The translations under genes and the position numbers were made by a program. From Cupriavidus basilensis (GTDB lineage: Bacteria; Pseudomonadota; Gammaproteobacteria; Burkholderiales; Burkholderiaceae): a stretch of 47,782 nucleotides of DNA. Positions 1 to 6,828 of this stretch are shown here, one piece after another. The stretch is from the NCBI RefSeq assembly GCF_029335485.1, contig NZ_JARJLM010000531.1, forward strand, positions 1-47,782, read 5' to 3'. The notes beneath the pieces are model-generated. The model was not told the DNA's origin. It searched no databases and saw only the letters and a program-made list of their open reading frames with translations. Within the stretch, counting starts at the first letter, position 1. Each line of letters opens with the position of its first letter.

Positions 1-308
1 GGCATCACCACCGTCACCGGAATGCCGAGCACCTGCCCGGCCAGCGCGATGCCCTGCGCATGATTGCCGCCGGAGAAGGCGATGGCGCCACGGCTGCGCT
101 GCCCGGCGTCGAAGCGCGCCAGCGCGTTGAATGCGCCGCGAAACTTGAAGGCTCCGGTGCGCTGCAGGTTCTCGCACTTGAAAAACAGCTCGGCGCCCAC
201 CCAGGCATCCATCGCGGGCGAGCGCAGCACTGGCGTGCGCCACGCGTGCCCGGCCAGCCGGCCGGCAGCGGCTACCACATCGTCGTAGCCCGGCAGGATT
301 TCGTTCAT
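1..308 (-). CDS. PLP-dependent threonine/hydroxyaspartate dehydratase, N-terminal part
   Basis: This is the first ~102 codons of a fold-type II PLP enzyme; the rest lies beyond the left edge. The start is the ATG at 308, 40 bp after the upstream solute-binding-protein gene on the same strand, so the two are probably co-transcribed. The segment GAFKFRGAFNAL contains the lysine expected to bind PLP. It is followed by a serine loop of the SSGGNHAQ kind, where most relatives (including the one at 3794-4756) have SSGNHAQ. Family members dehydrate serine, threonine or beta-hydroxyaspartate. The locus therefore carries two paralogous dehydratases. Substrate cannot be read from this fragment; transporter and RidA in the same unit favour a hydroxyamino acid. 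Confidence 0.85.
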   Translation of the reverse strand, partial: MNEILPGYDDVVAAAGRLAGHAWRTPVLRSPAMDAWVGAELFFKCENLQRTGAFKFRGAFNALARFDAGQRSRGAIAFSGGNHAQGIALAGQVLGIPVTVVM

Positions 309-348
309 TGGCCGGCTCCGCGCATGCCGCAGGCAGGGTGTGCCGGCC

Positions 349-1254
349 TCATTCCGTCGCCTCGTCGGTGGGATGCTTCCAGGCGGCCAGCACCTCGGGC
401 GACGGCGTCAATGCGAGATTGATGCCGCGCGGTCCGATGGGCTGCTGGAACCAGCGCTTCTGCAATGCCACCACATCGGGGCCGGCGAAGACCGACGTCA
501 AGGTCTGGTCGACCAGCTGCTTCCACTCGGGATCGGATTTCGGCAGCATCAGCGCGTTGCGCTCGACCGATAGCGCCGGTCCGGCAACGGTGTACTGCGC
601 CGGATTCTTCGAATTGGCGCGCAGCCCGTACAGCACCACGTCGTCCAGCACGAAGGCCTGGGCACGGCCGGACTCCAGCAGCAGGAAGGATTCATTGTGA
701 TCCTTCGCATAGACATCGTTGTACGCATACTGGGCCTTCAGCCGGCGCACGTGGCGGTCACCGGTGGAGCCAACGCTGGTGACCACCACCTTGCCGCGCA
801 GGTCGCCGAAGGACTGGATGCCCGAATCCGCGCGCACCAGCATGCGTACCACCGACACATAGTGGGATACGCTGAAGGCCACCTGTCTCTGGCGCTCAGC
901 CGTATTGGTGTTGGGCGCGCAGTCGACCGCCACCAGGCCGTTCATCACCGCAGGCACGCGGCTTTGCGCCGTCAGCGGAAGCCAGCGTACCTTCAGGTCT
1001 TTCAGGCCAAGCTTCTGGCGCGCGGCCTCGGCTACGCGCAGGCACAGGTCCACCGCGTAGCCCGAGGGCTGTCCCTTGATGTCGGAGAAAGAAAACGGCA
1101 GCGCGCCCTCGCGATAGCCCATCATGATCGTGCCCGATTCGCGGATCTGCTCCAGTATCGGGCTCTGGGCTCGCGCACCCTGGGGAGCCGCGATGGCAGC
1201 GAAGGCAATCAGCGCAGCGAACGTGCGGGCTGTCAAAGAAGTAGGAAAGGACAT
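349..1254 (-). CDS. Amino-acid ABC transporter solute-binding protein (GltI-like)
   Basis: A 301-residue periplasmic binding protein of the polar amino-acid family (SBP family 3). Residues 1-29 form a signal peptide ending in GARAQ. The mature protein opens with an ILEQIRESGTIMMGYR segment, typical of glutamate/aspartate-binding proteins, and continues with the PFSF and YAVDLC regions that build lobe 1. No permease or ATPase gene is adjacent, so it is either an orphan receptor using components encoded elsewhere or part of a split system. It sits between the symporter and the truncated dehydratase, all on the minus strand, which suggests an acidic or hydroxylated amino acid as ligand. A separate promoter may precede it (1282-1310). 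Confidence 0.88.
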   Translation of the reverse strand: MSFPTSLTARTFAALIAFAAIAAPQGARAQSPILEQIRESGTIMMGYREGALPFSFSDIKGQPSGYAVDLCLRVAEAARQKLGLKDLKVRWLPLTAQSRVPAVMNGLVAVDCAPNTNTAERQRQVAFSVSHYVSVVRMLVRADSGIQSFGDLRGKVVVTSVGSTGDRHVRRLKAQYAYNDVYAKDHNESFLLLESGRAQAFVLDDVVLYGLRANSKNPAQYTVAGPALSVERNALMLPKSDPEWKQLVDQTLTSVFAGPDVVALQKRWFQQPIGPRGINLALTPSPEVLAAWKHPTDEATE

Positions 1255-1281
1255 GGCGAGGTTTCAGGCAAAGCGCGCAGC

Positions 1282-1310
1282 GTATTACGCATACGGTACC
1301 AGTGAAACAA
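1282..1310 (-). promoter_or_regulatory. Putative sigma-70 promoter of the solute-binding-protein gene
   Basis: On the minus strand TTGTTT (1305-1310) and TAATAC (1282-1287) are separated by 17 bp. The predicted start near 1275 lies about 20 nt before the ATG at 1254. It lies in the 150-bp gap after the symporter gene, so this gene may be expressed independently of the RidA-led unit. Confidence 0.5.
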
Positions 1311-1404
1311 ACTCTTTCTTATAAGTGCATGCCCCGACTTCTCATTAGCAAATTACCTTTCCGGGTAACGCCGTGGCCACCATGGCGTTCGCTGCGCCGC
1401 GCCG

Positions 1405-2733
1405 TCAGGCGACGCCCCGCGCGACGGGCAGTGTTTGTCCCGCCGCGGTCCCGTGGCCTGGGAAGGCCTCGTCGGCAAACGGTTCGATATCGCCTTCCTG
1501 ACCCAGCTCCCCCTCCCATTTGGCGACCACGGCGGTGGCAATGCTGTTGCCCAGTACGTTGGTGGCCGTGCGCCCCATATCGAGGAACTGGTCGATTCCC
1601 ATCACCAGCAACAGCCCGGCTTCCGGCAAGCCGAACATCGGCAGGATGGCGGCCACCACCACCAGCGAGCCGCGCGGCACGGCGGCCATGCCCTTGCTGC
1701 TGACCATCAGGATCAGCAGCATGGTGATCTGGTGACCGAGGGACATATGGACATTGAAGGCCTGCGCGATAAAGACGGCCGCGAACGCCTGGTACACCAT
1801 GGAACCGTCGAGGTTGAATGAATAGCCCAGGGGAAGAACGAAGCCGACCAGGCGCTTCTTCACCCCGAAGCGCTGCAGCCGCTCGATCATCTTCGGGTAG
1901 GCGGCCTCGCTGCTGGCCGTGGAGAAAGCGATCATCATGGGTTCGCGGATGCCCTTGGCAAGATCGAACATGCGGCGCTTCAGCACCGCGTAGCCTGCGA
2001 CGAATAGCACAGCCCACAGCGCCAGCAGCGCGAGATAGAACGCGCCGATGAACTTGCCATAGGTCAGCAGCACGTCGAGCCCCTGCACCGTAACTGCCGC
2101 GGCGAGCGCGGCAAAGATGCCGACCGGGGCAAACAGCATCACGGTGTTGGTGATGCGCAGCATCACGTCCATCAGTTCGTCGACGGACCGCTTCACGAAC
2201 TGGCCCGAGCCGCCGGTGGCCCTGCCGAGCGCAACACCGAAGAACAGCGAAAAGATCAGGATCTGCATGATCTCGTTGGTCGCCATCGCCTCGAAGATGC
2301 TCTTGGGGAAGATATGCGTGACGAACTCTTTCAGGTTCAGCGCGCCGGTCTTGAGATTCGTGCTCGCGCCCGCGTCCGGCAAGACCATATTCAGGTTGAC
2401 ACCGGGTTGCGCCAGGTTCACGAAGAGCAGCCCGATGCTAAGCGAAACCAGCGACGCGACGACGAACCAGGTCAATGCCTTGGCGCCGATGCGGCCGATC
2501 GCCTTGGTATCGTCCATGCCGGCGATACCGGAGACCAGCGTCGCGAACACGAGCGGAGCGATGATCATCTTGATCATGCGCAGGAAAATCTCGGTAATGA
2601 TCGAGAAATTGCCGGCAATCGCCTTGGCCTCGGCGGCATCCGCCGCCACATGGTGGCAGGCGTAGCCGACGATGACGCCAAGGGCCATGCTCAGCATGAT
2701 CCAGCGGGTAAGTTTGTTGGTGGTTTTCTTCAT
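1405..2733 (-). CDS. Dicarboxylate/amino-acid:cation symporter (DctA/GltP family)
   Basis: A 442-residue inner-membrane secondary transporter of the DAACS family, close to the usual length of ~430-450. The start at 2733 (MKKTTNKLTRW) is set by an AGGAGG ribosome-binding site seven bases upstream; longer in-frame extensions run into the upstream intergenic DNA. Family hallmarks are visible: the serine-rich TASSEAAYPKM re-entrant loop, SFNLDGSMVYQA, and DMGRTATNVLGN in the substrate/cation site. Members import C4-dicarboxylates or acidic amino acids with Na+ or H+. It follows RidA by 83 bp on the same strand, so it probably supplies substrate to the dehydratases of this locus. The exact substrate is not readable. 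Confidence 0.92.
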   Translation of the reverse strand: MKKTTNKLTRWIMLSMALGVIVGYACHHVAADAAEAKAIAGNFSIITEIFLRMIKMIIAPLVFATLVSGIAGMDDTKAIGRIGAKALTWFVVASLVSLSIGLLFVNLAQPGVNLNMVLPDAGASTNLKTGALNLKEFVTHIFPKSIFEAMATNEIMQILIFSLFFGVALGRATGGSGQFVKRSVDELMDVMLRITNTVMLFAPVGIFAALAAAVTVQGLDVLLTYGKFIGAFYLALLALWAVLFVAGYAVLKRRMFDLAKGIREPMMIAFSTASSEAAYPKMIERLQRFGVKKRLVGFVLPLGYSFNLDGSMVYQAFAAVFIAQAFNVHMSLGHQITMLLILMVSSKGMAAVPRGSLVVVAAILPMFGLPEAGLLLVMGIDQFLDMGRTATNVLGNSIATAVVAKWEGELGQEGDIEPFADEAFPGHGTAAGQTLPVARGVA

Positions 2734-2816
2734 GTCGCCTCCTGACCGGTTTCCGATATCGACGCCCAGGGCTGAATGTGTCCTGGGGCGGCCTTTGTTG
2801 CCCTCGCCGGCGGGCG

Positions 2817-3245
2817 CTATGCCAGCCTGAGTTGGCGGGCGCCAGGCGCCAACGCCAAAGCCTCGACTTCGACGGCCGCGCCGTAATGCAGCGCGGATAC
2901 TCCCGCCACGGCACGGGCCGGACGATGCTCGCCGATCCATTCGCCGTAGAGACGGTCGAATTCCGGCCACAGGGCGATATCGGTCACGTAGACGCGAACC
3001 TGGACAAGACTGCGCCTGTCCACCCCTCCCTCGGCAAGGCAGCCATCCACATTGGCCAGCGCCAGCCGCACCTGATCCGCGAACGGGCGCTCGCCCGGCG
3101 CTTCCCCGCTTGCGTCAACCGGCAATTGGCCGGAAATATGGACAAAGCCGCCGGCCACGCAGATATGCGAGTAATGCCCGGCGGGCGGCGTGATCTTGCT
3201 GCTGTCGGCGCAAAGAATGGCCGGCGAGGAAGGATTGGGTGTCAT
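2817..3245 (-). CDS. RidA/YjgF family enamine/imine deaminase
   Basis: A 142-residue cytosolic Rid-family protein, slightly longer than the usual ~130. It keeps the C-terminal signature RPARAVAGVSAL followed by VEVEALA, including the arginine that binds substrate in active RidA enzymes. RidA hydrolyses the unstable enamine/imine products released by PLP dehydratases to 2-oxo acids. Its presence beside two such dehydratases fits that role; iminosuccinate to oxaloacetate would be one possible reaction (inference). It is the first gene of the minus-strand unit leading to the symporter and has a recognisable promoter/operator about 90 bp upstream. The RBS is weak (GCGGAA region). Confidence 0.88.
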   Translation of the reverse strand: MTPNPSSPAILCADSSKITPPAGHYSHICVAGGFVHISGQLPVDASGEAPGERPFADQVRLALANVDGCLAEGGVDRRSLVQVRVYVTDIALWPEFDRLYGEWIGEHRPARAVAGVSALHYGAAVEVEALALAPGARQLRLA

Positions 3246-3335
3246 GGGGTTCCGCTTGACTTAGGGTTGGATCGTGAGCCGCCGGCAGATCGCGGGGACG
3301 TTGCCACAGCGCTGTCCTGTCGACTTGCTTTGTAC

Positions 3336-3364
3336 AGATTATCCAATAATAGACAAAACGTCAA
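3336..3364 (-). promoter_or_regulatory. RidA-unit promoter with DhdR-like operator
   Basis: On the minus strand TTGACG (3359-3364) and TAATCT (3336-3341) are 17 bp apart. The spacer and -10 carry a degenerate inverted repeat, TTATCCA-ATAA-TAGACAA read on the plus strand (3339-3356). The same layout is found, as a perfect repeat, in the promoter of the YheO/DhdR regulator at 6417-6445. The predicted transcript starts near 3329, leaving a leader of about 84 nt. Confidence 0.65.
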
Positions 3365-3793
3365 TACGGTAAGAAAGACCGGAACTGGGGGGTGGGAGCA
3401 TGCCGCATCAAGGCGCTTGCACGCGGGCCGACGCGCCGGAAAAGCGCACAGGAGCCGGCCGCGAGCCATGCAGCGGCGCGCCTGGATGGCCACGCGTCAG
3501 TGCCATCCGGCGAAGGCCGAAATGAGGGGGAATGGGGAGATGGCCGGAGCATGGCCCAGGACGCGATCACGACATCCGGGCTGCCAGCGAATGAACTGGT
3601 GCGCGCCGCGCGATGGGCTAATTCGCGCGGACAACGATCGACGGAGCTGGACGGACCGATCCACCGCAGAGACACCGATGGCCCCGTCGATCATGCTGGC
3701 GCGGCTTATCGCCGCCGCTATTGTCTGCTGTGCTTCAGGCGTGCGCCAGCCAGTGCCGTGAGTACCTGCCGCCCGGCACACGCATCATGCAGG
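3365..3793. other. Non-coding stretch between the two catabolic units
   Basis: No supported gene. The short open frames on both strands have no ribosome-binding sites and resemble no family I recognise. The right part holds an inverted pair GCTGGCGC / GCGCCAGC roughly 40 bp apart just past the dehydratase stop. It is too widely spaced to call a terminator. Confidence 0.5.
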
Positions 3794-4756
3794 TCAACCG
3801 GCGAGCAACGCCGCGAACCGGTCGATATCCACATTGCCTCCGCTGACGATGATGCCCACCCGCTTGCCTTGCAGCTCGGCCTTCATGCCGCGCGCGGCGG
3901 CGAAGCCGAGGCAGCCGGTGGGTTCCACCACCAGCTTCATGCGCGAGGCGAAGAAGCGCATGCAATCGACCAGTTCCTCGTCGCTCGCGGTCACGATATC
4001 GTCGACATCGCGGCGGATGATCTCGAAGGTGTAGTTGCCCAGGTGCTGCGTCTGCGCGCCGTCGGCGATGGTCTTCGGCGTATCGATATGCACGATCGAG
4101 CCGGAGCGGAACGACTGCTGGCCGTCGTTGCCGGTGGCGGGCTCCACGCCGTAGATCTTGCATTGCGGAGCCAGCGCGCGCGCGGACAGCGCAGAGCCGG
4201 AGAGCAAGCCGCCACCGCCGAGGCAGACGAACAGCGCGTCGAGCGCGCCGGCTTCCTCGAACAATTCCTTGGCGGCAGTGCCCTGGCCGGCGATGACGTC
4301 CGGATGATCATACGGCGGGATCAGGGTCAGCCCCTGCTCCTCCGCCAGCTTGCGGCCGATCGCCTCGCGGTCCTCTGTATAGCGGTCATAGATCACCACC
4401 TTGCCGCCGTAGCCCTTGGTGGCGGCTACTTTCGCGGCCGGCGCGTCGTGCGGCATGATGATGGTCGCCGAGATCCCGAGCAGGGAAGCCGACAGCGCGA
4501 TGGCCTGCGCGTGGTTGCCCGAGGAAAAGGCCACCACCCCTGCCCGCCTCTGGCGCTCGTCGAACTTCGACAGCGCATTGAAGGCGCCGCGAAATTTGAA
4601 CGCCCCCATGCGCTGCAGGTTCTCGCACTTGAAGAAAAGCTCCGCGCCCAGCGCGTTGTCGGCGGTGCGGGAGCGCATCACGGGAGTCCGGTGGGCGTGG
4701 CCCTCGAGCCGCTTCGCGGCGGCTGACACATCGTCGAAAGTGGGCAGGTTCAGCAT
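3794..4756 (-). CDS. PLP-dependent beta-hydroxyamino-acid dehydratase (threonine dehydratase / BhcB-like)
   Basis: A complete 320-residue fold-type II PLP enzyme. Visible motifs are GAFKFRGAFNAL with the PLP lysine at about residue 54, the substrate serine loop SSGNHA at 78-83, and the glycine-rich phosphate loop GGGGLLSG near 180. It lacks the C-terminal ACT domain of biosynthetic IlvA. Length and motifs match the serine racemase / L-threo- or erythro-hydroxyaspartate dehydratase group (BhcB of the beta-hydroxyaspartate cycle) and EutB of ectoine catabolism. It is third in a unit after a DhdR-like regulator and a BhcD/OCD-like reductase. That pairing favours hydroxyaspartate to iminosuccinate to aspartate, but this is inference. 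The RBS is weak. Confidence 0.88.
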   Translation of the reverse strand: MLNLPTFDDVSAAAKRLEGHAHRTPVMRSRTADNALGAELFFKCENLQRMGAFKFRGAFNALSKFDERQRRAGVVAFSSGNHAQAIALSASLLGISATIIMPHDAPAAKVAATKGYGGKVVIYDRYTEDREAIGRKLAEEQGLTLIPPYDHPDVIAGQGTAAKELFEEAGALDALFVCLGGGGLLSGSALSARALAPQCKIYGVEPATGNDGQQSFRSGSIVHIDTPKTIADGAQTQHLGNYTFEIIRRDVDDIVTASDEELVDCMRFFASRMKLVVEPTGCLGFAAARGMKAELQGKRVGIIVSGGNVDIDRFAALLAG

Positions 4757-4768
4757 GATCGTAAGTCT

Positions 4769-4801
4769 CGTTGGAATCGCGTTGGAATCGCGTTGGAATG
4801 G
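4769..4801. repeat. Three tandem 11-bp repeats in an intergenic spacer
   Basis: Unit CGTTGGAATCG occurs three times head to tail (the last copy ends GG). It fills most of the 51-bp gap between the OCD-like gene and the dehydratase. The array ends about a dozen bases before the dehydratase start codon and could alter spacing or translation efficiency by copy-number change. Confidence 0.75.
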
Positions 4802-4807
4802 AAAACC

Positions 4808-5779
4808 CTACCAGGGCCAATGGACGCTGGTGCCGGCCTGCGCCGCGGCGGCGCGCTGGTGGAGCAGGCGCGCCACGGTCAGGTCCTGCAGCGCGAGGCC
4901 CGTCATATCGAAAACGGTGATGTCGCTGGCGTGGCGGTCCACTTGCGCCTTGCCGCTCAGCAGGTCGCCGATCTCCGTGCAAGGCGTATCGGGCGCCCAT
5001 TGCGTTTCGCCGATCTGGCGGGCCTGGTCCCGGTCGTCGACAAACAGGCGCGTACGCGCCAGCAGGCCATCGGGCAGCTCGCGCTTGCCCCTGGTGTCCG
5101 CGCCCACGCAGTTCAGGTGCGTCCCGGCCTGCACTGCCTGCAGGTCGAACAGCGCGCCACCGCCAGGCGTGGCGGTAATCACCACATCGCTGGCCGCCAC
5201 CGCCGCGTTGCGGTCGGTGGCGTGGGAGATGTCGCAGCGCTCGCCGAAGGCGCGCTCGAAACCGGCATCGGGCTGATCCGTCACCGTGACATAGCGAACG
5301 TGCTTGAGCGATGGCAGCAGCGCAAGCGCAAACGTCAGCTGAATCCGCGCCTGCACGCCGGTACCGAACAGGCAGAGACGCCGGCTGTCCTGGCGCGCCA
5401 GCAACTGCAGCCCCAGACCGCCGGCGGCGCCCGTGCGCATGGTAGTGACGGCATTGCCATCGATCACGCACTGCGGACGGCCGGTGGCAGGATCGATCAG
5501 CAGGATCGTGGCCTGATGCGGCTCGCCACCCAGGGCACGGTTGGCCGGCCAGAATCCGGCTGCCTTGAAACCCAGCAGGCCCTGTGACTGGACGTCGCCC
5601 GACTTGATGCCGAACACGCCGCCCGTCGCCAGCGGCTCCCGCACCAGCGGAAAGACGCGGCCCTCTCCCTGGCTATGCAGGACAAAGGCTTCCCTCACCG
5701 CATCCAGTACGTCGGCCGGCTGCAGCAGCGCCTCGACCTGGTTCTTGTCGAGCAGGAGCAGGCGCGCGTCACTTGGCAT
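4808..5779 (-). CDS. Ornithine cyclodeaminase / mu-crystallin family; candidate iminosuccinate reductase
   Basis: A 323-residue NAD(P)-dependent enzyme of the OCD/mu-crystallin family. The Rossmann motif appears as LCLFGTGVQARIQ near residue 136. Upstream lie the substrate-side segments FGIKSGD and LLGFKAAGFWPANR. From memory these resemble BhcD-type iminosuccinate reductases more than true ornithine cyclodeaminases. The gene overlaps the upstream regulator by 11 bp, so translation is probably coupled, and is followed by the hydroxyamino-acid dehydratase. Reduction of iminosuccinate to aspartate would be the matching reaction. Alternatives are EutC-like (ectoine degradation) or alanine-dehydrogenase-like activity; no other ectoine genes are present here. 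Confidence 0.85.
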   Translation of the reverse strand: MPSDARLLLLDKNQVEALLQPADVLDAVREAFVLHSQGEGRVFPLVREPLATGGVFGIKSGDVQSQGLLGFKAAGFWPANRALGGEPHQATILLIDPATGRPQCVIDGNAVTTMRTGAAGGLGLQLLARQDSRRLCLFGTGVQARIQLTFALALLPSLKHVRYVTVTDQPDAGFERAFGERCDISHATDRNAAVAASDVVITATPGGGALFDLQAVQAGTHLNCVGADTRGKRELPDGLLARTRLFVDDRDQARQIGETQWAPDTPCTEIGDLLSGKAQVDRHASDITVFDMTGLALQDLTVARLLHQRAAAAQAGTSVHWPW

Positions 5780-6410
5780 AGCTGTACACCGTAGCCCGCG
5801 ACACGCCGAGATGCAGCGCCACGATTTCCATGGCGCGGCGAACCTCCATGCATCCCGCTTCCTTGAGTTCGCGCAGCAGCGCGCGCCGTTCCTCGGCCTT
5901 CAGGGAGCGCGGCGTGGTGGCAAGGCGCGCGGCAAACTGGTCGATGCGCGCCCGGATGGCGTCCGCGCCGGCCGGGTCGAGCGACTCCTTCATGGCCGCG
6001 CCCGAATCCACGCTGCCGAACTGCCCGAGCACATTCTGCAAGCTGCGGAACAGCGTAAGGTCGACGTTCATGCACAGGGCGGCGACATAGCTGCCGGTCG
6101 AATCCTTGATGCCGATCGAGGTGCTCTTGGCCTGGCGCCCGTCCGCGAACTGATTGGCATAATTGGCGATGACCTGCGGATATGCCGGATCGGCAATCCG
6201 GGCAAGGCCAAGTTCGGTGGCGGGATCGCCCACCGCGCGGCCCGACAGGTTGTTGTGGATGGCTAGGATGGCGTGCCTGGGATCCAGCAGATCGTGGACG
6301 ACCACCTCGCAAAAGGGAGCGAAGGTCTCGCTCAGACCCTGGGCCACCTGCTTGAGTTGATCGAGCAGCGCTTGCTGCTCGAGCGTGCGTTCCGGCGTGC
6401 GTTTTTTCAT
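5769..6410 (-). CDS. YheO/DhdR-type PAS and helix-turn-helix transcriptional regulator
   Basis: A 213-residue regulator. The N-terminal ~125 residues form a YheO-like PAS domain (AILAIHNNLSGRAVGDPAT, then the STSIGIKDSTGSYVAALC stretch). The C-terminal segment from about residue 175 is a helix-turn-helix ending in VALHLGVSRATVYSYAK. Relatives control D-amino-acid and hydroxyaspartate dehydratase genes. The start at 6410 has no Shine-Dalgarno sequence, and the predicted transcription start falls on or next to the A of the ATG, so the mRNA may be leaderless. A perfect palindrome covers its own promoter, indicating autoregulation. It heads the unit with the OCD-like enzyme and the dehydratase. 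Confidence 0.87.
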   Translation of the reverse strand: MKKRTPERTLEQQALLDQLKQVAQGLSETFAPFCEVVVHDLLDPRHAILAIHNNLSGRAVGDPATELGLARIADPAYPQVIANYANQFADGRQAKSTSIGIKDSTGSYVAALCMNVDLTLFRSLQNVLGQFGSVDSGAAMKESLDPAGADAIRARIDQFAARLATTPRSLKAEERRALLRELKEAGCMEVRRAMEIVALHLGVSRATVYSYAK

Positions 6411-6416
6411 ATGGAC

Positions 6417-6445
6417 AGGTTATCCAGATATGGATAATTTGTCAA
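6417..6445 (-). promoter_or_regulatory. Autoregulated promoter with palindromic DhdR-type operator
   Basis: Minus strand TTGACA (6440-6445), 17-bp spacer, TAACCT (6417-6422). The palindrome TTATCCAGATATGGATAA (6420-6437; 7-bp arms, 4-bp centre) overlaps the spacer and -10. A bound regulator would therefore block RNA polymerase. The same layout, including the GTCAATA context, recurs at 3336-3364. Confidence 0.75.
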
Positions 6446-6642
6446 TATCGAGGATGGCCACACCGGCACTTGCTGCAAATCCATGTGGATTCCATTGCAC
6501 GCCGAACTGACTGGATCGTGGTTGCTGTGTCCGGCTGCGGCGCGCAAGGAATACTTCCGTCCGGCGTTCGTGCATGCAAAGGGAGCGCACTCGTGGATTG
6601 GAATTTGTACTACCCCGCTGGTATGACTGCTCCTATCCTGGC

Positions 6643-6704
6643 TGATAAAAATCCGATAAACCACATTAGAATTGATAAGAATCGCTGCGGACTGATAAAA
6701 ATCC
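6643..6704. repeat. Phased TGATAAAAATCC repeats upstream of the Fic gene
   Basis: TGATAAAAATCC at 6643-6654 and 6693-6704, with the variant TGATAAGAATCG at 6673-6684. Start-to-start spacing is 30 and 20 bp, so all lie on one DNA face. A poorer copy (TGATAAAAAAAA) is at 6769, and AGTAAC is repeated 11 bp apart at 6749 and 6760. The stretch 6446-6828 is conspicuously AT-rich for this genome. No gene is supported in it. The repeats are candidate operator sites for the Fic gene. Confidence 0.6.
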
Positions 6705-6828
6705 AACTGCCACCTCCGGTCTGTGTCAGACGCTCAAGGTAATTTATAAGTAACGTATGAGTAACTTTTGATAAAAAAAAGAATACTTTGTGCAACAATG
6801 CGAAAAAACATGGCCCGATGAGAAAAAT

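Noticed and set aside
3242-3781. Several 80-100-codon frames in the gap before RidA
   Set aside because: No RBS, Arg/Ser/Pro-rich, mutually overlapping on both strands; treated as non-coding.
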